This document shows positions 35,561 through 38,908 of a stretch of 38,908 bases of DNA, in pieces. Position 1 is the stretch's first letter, and every line of letters starts with the position of its first letter. The DNA lies in NCBI GenBank assembly GCA_005881335.1, contig VBFV01000036.1, forward strand, positions 1 to 38,908. The letters run 5' to 3'. Origin of the DNA: Chloroflexota bacterium. Lineage in GTDB: Bacteria > Chloroflexota > Dormibacteria > Dormibacterales > Dormibacteraceae. The position numbers and the translations under genes were made by a program. A model generated the notes under the pieces. The model had not been told where the DNA came from, did no database searches, and saw only the letters and a list, made by a program, of their open reading frames with translations.

Positions 35561-38485
35561 ATGAATTCACTAAGGGCGGTCTGGGGGCTCCGGATTGGCC
35601 TTTCCGCGGCCACGGCGGCGCTGATCCTCGTGGGCGCGTCGCTGAACGCCAGCGGACGCGTCGGCTGGGCGGCGGCGCTCGCCGGCCTGGCCGGCCTGAT
35701 CGCGCTCGCCGCCGGAGTCGTGTACCGCACGTGGCGGGTTTCCGTTCCCGCCGGGGCGGGGGCCCTGGTGATGACCCTTCTCATCGCCCAGTTCAACCCG
35801 CGGCAAGGCGACCTCCTGCTGCAGCTTGCGGGCCTGATGGTGCTTGGCGCGGGTGGCGCCGCCGCCCGGATCGCCTACCGACGGTTCACCGACACCATCG
35901 AACGCCAGTCGCGCGAGCTCGAGCGGAAGAGCCGCGCGTTCCTGGCGGCGACCTCTGAGGTCGACGCCGCGCCCCCGGAGGATTTGGCCGCGCTTACATC
36001 CAACATCGCACGTCAGGTCGGCGCCGACTTCGCGTGCTGCTACCTGGCCACTGCGGACCAGCACGAGTTCGTGCCGCAGACCCCGGGTGTCGGCGTGGAG
36101 GGTCTGCACCCGCTCTCGGTCACGCGCCGGGCGAACGGCGCAGGGCCGCTGCTCGCGGCCGTCGAATCGGGCACCACGTTTTCCGCCGTGGGCAACGGCG
36201 CTCTGAAGGAGCTCTTCAACCACCTGCCCGAGGACGTTCGAATCGTGGACGTGGTCGCGGTGCCCATGCCGATCGGCGACCGGGTCGGCGGCTTCGTCCT
36301 TCTGGGCAGCCACCGGGCCAGGTTCAGCGAGGACGACCGGCGCCTCGCGACCACCTTGACGATCCGGGCCGGCTCACAGCTCGCCAGCGCGCATGCGGTG
36401 GCTCTATCCCAAAAGGAGTCGGCGCGCTACGCCGTGATGAACGAGCTGGTGAAAGAGGCATCGGGCAAGACGATGCAGGAGGCGCTCGAGGTGGTGCTCG
36501 AGCGGGGCAAGGAAGTCATCCGGTACGACGCCGGACAGGCCGTTCTCTTCCAGCCGGACGAGCCGGTCGACGAGCCTCTGCTCAGAGTCCGTAACGGCGA
36601 GACGGTCCTGCGTAACGCGGTGACCGAGGACCAGCGCACATTCAGCGGGCTGCGGCTCGAGACGCACGCAGTGACGGTCAACGAGGCGCTGACGCCGATC
36701 CGGGGCAAGACGGGCGTCATCGGCGCGCTTTGCCTGGGCCGGCGCGGGACGTCGAGCTTCACGCAGAACGACATCGCCGCGCTTGACGAGCTGGGCTCGA
36801 TGGCGGGCGTGGCAGTGGAGAACTCGCGCATCCTCCAGGTGGTGACCGGGCAGGCCTCGCGCCTCGACACCGCGCTTGACGCGCTGGGCGAGGTCTCGCA
36901 AGCCCTCACCACTGTGACGCAGGGACCTCGCGTGCTGGAGCAGAAGACGCTCGAGACGGCGGTGCGGGTGACCGTGGGGTCGGCCGGCTTGCTCACACGC
37001 AGCACCCCCGACGGCCGGCAGGCGGTGATCATGTCGGTCGGTCTGCCGGACGAGGTCGACGGCATGGAGTTCCAGAACGGACAGGGCATCGTCGGAGCGG
37101 TGATGCTGAGCCTTCGCGCCACCGCCGTGGCTGATTTCCATGCCGGGAGCGAGCTCCAATCACCTCCCGACTTGCAGACCTTCGGCATCCAGGCCGCGAT
37201 CTGCACGCCGATGCTCGAGGACGGCCGTCTCTGGGGAACGCTCTCCGTCTTCGACACCAAGCCGCGCGAGTGGACCGCGGACGACCAGCGCGTGCTGGCC
37301 ACGCTGGGCAACCAGGGCGTGGTTGCGGTGCGCAACGCGGAGCTGTACGAGAAGAACGAGCGAAGCATCTGGGAGCTGCGCAACCTCCAGGAGGCTCTGC
37401 AGGCGGCCACTTCGACGCTCGATCTGAATCAGGTGCTGCAGCAGGTGCTCGCGGGCGCGGCCAAAGCGTCGTCGGCCCAGATCGGATGTCTCGCCCTCGA
37501 CGACGGGGCCGGGTTGATCCTGAAAGGTGGATTCGGCACCGACCATCAGACGGCCGAGAAGCTCGCGCTTGGACTTGGCGGTGAGATCTGCCGGCGCGTG
37601 ATGGAGACGGGCGACTCGCTGATGGAGGCGATGGAGCACGAGTCGAAGGCGGACAGCCCACTGAACCCGCGCGCCGTGCTGTGCGTGCCTATCACGCTGC
37701 GCGGCAAGCCGCTGGGCGTCGTCTTCCTCGCCAACTACCAGGTCGGCCATGCCTTCACGGACGACCACCGCAACCTGGTCACCGAGCTCGCCGCGCAGGC
37801 GGCCGTCGCGATCGACAATGCGCGATTGTTCAAGGATCGCGAGGAGGTCATCCTGGCCTCGCTCGAGGCGCTGGCGAACGCGGTCGACGCACGCGACCCG
37901 TACACGGCCGGTCACTCCGAGCGCGTCACCAAATACGCGTTGATGATCGCGCGGCAGATGCACTACTCGCCGGACGACCAGGGCGCTTGGGTGCGGTTGG
38001 AACGGGGTGGGCGCCTGCACGACATCGGCAAGATCGGCGTGCCGGATGTCGTGTTGCAGAAGACCGGCAAGCTGACCGAGGCGGAGTTCGAGAAGATGAA
38101 GAGTCACACGGTCGTCGGGTTCAACATCCTGAGCGGGCTGCGCATGTTGACCGACGAGCTGGTCATCGTGCGGTCGCATCACGAGCGGTTCGACGGCAAG
38201 GGGTACCCGGACCGCAAGAAGGGCGACGAGCTGCCGATGTTTGCGTGGATCGTGAGCGCGGCAGACGCGATCGACGCGATGACGTCGGACCGGCCCTACC
38301 GGCGGGGGATGCCGCTGGAGGTGGCGGTGGAGCAGGTTCGAGCTGGGGCGGGGACGCACTTCCACCCGGACGTCGCGGAGGCGGTGCTGGACGCAGTCGG
38401 GGGCGGGACGCTGAACCTCGTCCCGCAGAAGTCCATGCATCCCGACGCGCCGAAGATCGGAGCGTTCGAAAACCCGACCGCCTAG
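35561..38485 (+). CDS. Membrane-anchored multi-GAF HD-GYP protein (cyclic-di-GMP phosphodiesterase)
   Basis: 974 aa; N-terminal TMs, several GAF-like modules, HD-GYP: DARDPYTAGHSERVTKYALMIARQ, RLHDIGKIGVPDVVLQKTGKLTEAEFEKMKSHTVVG, RSHHERFDGKGYPDRKKGDELP. Confidence 0.92.
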   Translation: MNSLRAVWGLRIGLSAATAALILVGASLNASGRVGWAAALAGLAGLIALAAGVVYRTWRVSVPAGAGALVMTLLIAQFNPRQGDLLLQLAGLMVLGAGGAAARIAYRRFTDTIERQSRELERKSRAFLAATSEVDAAPPEDLAALTSNIARQVGADFACCYLATADQHEFVPQTPGVGVEGLHPLSVTRRANGAGPLLAAVESGTTFSAVGNGALKELFNHLPEDVRIVDVVAVPMPIGDRVGGFVLLGSHRARFSEDDRRLATTLTIRAGSQLASAHAVALSQKESARYAVMNELVKEASGKTMQEALEVVLERGKEVIRYDAGQAVLFQPDEPVDEPLLRVRNGETVLRNAVTEDQRTFSGLRLETHAVTVNEALTPIRGKTGVIGALCLGRRGTSSFTQNDIAALDELGSMAGVAVENSRILQVVTGQASRLDTALDALGEVSQALTTVTQGPRVLEQKTLETAVRVTVGSAGLLTRSTPDGRQAVIMSVGLPDEVDGMEFQNGQGIVGAVMLSLRATAVADFHAGSELQSPPDLQTFGIQAAICTPMLEDGRLWGTLSVFDTKPREWTADDQRVLATLGNQGVVAVRNAELYEKNERSIWELRNLQEALQAATSTLDLNQVLQQVLAGAAKASSAQIGCLALDDGAGLILKGGFGTDHQTAEKLALGLGGEICRRVMETGDSLMEAMEHESKADSPLNPRAVLCVPITLRGKPLGVVFLANYQVGHAFTDDHRNLVTELAAQAAVAIDNARLFKDREEVILASLEALANAVDARDPYTAGHSERVTKYALMIARQMHYSPDDQGAWVRLERGGRLHDIGKIGVPDVVLQKTGKLTEAEFEKMKSHTVVGFNILSGLRMLTDELVIVRSHHERFDGKGYPDRKKGDELPMFAWIVSAADAIDAMTSDRPYRRGMPLEVAVEQVRAGAGTHFHPDVAEAVLDAVGGGTLNLVPQKSMHPDAPKIGAFENPTA

Positions 38486-38491
38486 TTTTCC

Positions 38492-38553
38492 CGGATAGTC
38501 CGGACTATCCGTGGTTTGCGGCTGCGCCCCGGCGGCTTTGTCCGGACTATCCG
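38492..38553. repeat. 20-bp perfect palindrome plus displaced 13-bp copy (possible terminator or REP-like element)
   Basis: CGGATAGTCCGGACTATCCG (38492..38511) is perfectly self-complementary; TCCGGACTATCCG recurs at 38541..38553 and is also the reverse complement of 38492..38504. Confidence 0.85.
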
Positions 38554-38605
38554 ATGGTGGGCCGGGGCTTAACAGGCTCGATTGTCGCCGACCGTCGAGC
38601 GCGCG

Positions 38606-38908
38606 ATGCTCGAAGGCATGGCCGTCAAGTCCTCACCTCAGCCGGCGTTGCGAGGTGGTCCATTCACCGTCGCCGACGCCAGGCGAGTCGGATTGCGGTG
38701 GGACGATTTGCAGACAAGGAGCTGGGCGCGTTTGAGTCGCGGCCAATACGCCTGGATGGGCCTCCCGCAAGATGCGCTGTTGAAGCTCGAGGCTGTTGCC
38801 CAGCGCGTGCCGGCGAGTTACGCGTTCTCGGGTTCCACAGCGGCCTGGTTTTTGGGCCTCGATGTGGCTTGGTGCGATCCCATCGAGGTGACCATTGGAC
38901 GTGAGGTG
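38606..38908 (+). CDS. AbiEi/DUF559-like protein, N-terminal part (runs off the window edge)
   Basis: Open frame from ATG 38606 to the window end without a stop: MLEGMAVKSSPQPALRGGPFTVADARRVGLRWDDLQTRSWARLSRGQYAWMGLPQDALLKLEAVAQRVPASYAFSGSTAAWFLGLDVAWCDPIEVTIGREV. Absent from the ORF track because no stop is in the window. Confidence 0.5.
   Translation, partial: MLEGMAVKSSPQPALRGGPFTVADARRVGLRWDDLQTRSWARLSRGQYAWMGLPQDALLKLEAVAQRVPASYAFSGSTAAWFLGLDVAWCDPIEVTIGREV

Noticed and set aside
37160-38440. 426-aa minus-strand ORF within the HD-GYP gene
   Set aside because: Antisense shadow ORF; the plus strand has complete GAF and HD-GYP motifs.
1-38908. tRNA, rRNA, transposase or prophage regions
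   Set aside because: None recognised by eye; the single baseplate-J-like gene has a TM anchor and no other phage structural genes nearby.

Overview
High-GC bacterial chromosomal window with almost continuous coding, probably from a Chloroflexota- or Dormibacterota-like lineage (lineage is inferred from gene content only). The left ~21 kb is a dense minus-strand housekeeping block: recN (partial), nadK, tlyA, a damaged divergent-PAP2 gene, xseB, nusB, Asp23/Gls24, efp, aroQ, aroB, aroK, a PH-domain protein, a prepilin peptidase, aroE, mltG, DUF1292, ruvX, a baseplate-J-like membrane protein, an FtsA/PilM-like ATPase, alaS, pdxH, a SigB/F-type sigma factor with an RsbW-like partner, small membrane proteins, aspS and hisS. 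A ~177-nt structured non-coding region directly downstream of aspS folds by eye into a 6S-RNA-like architecture. The 21-33 kb region is a Tad/Flp-type pilus locus split into two divergent arms. The minus arm is HEAT-repeat protein, CpaF ATPase and a degenerate hybrid histidine kinase. The plus arm is a cNMP-fold/CpaE fusion, TadE, TadE, a Cys-rich TadG-like protein with an inserted beta-sandwich-like domain, CpaB, TadB and TadC. No Flp pilin or secretin is visible. The right end has an MBL hydrolase, a bifunctional RelA/SpoT, a multi-GAF HD-GYP c-di-GMP phosphodiesterase, a nested palindromic element and the start of an AbiEi/DUF559-like gene. Best candidates for something undescribed are the Tad arm arrangement with HEAT protein and pseudo-kinase, the FtsA-like plus baseplate-J-like pair, and the 6S-like RNA. 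All assignments are from reading sequence motifs; no database search was run.
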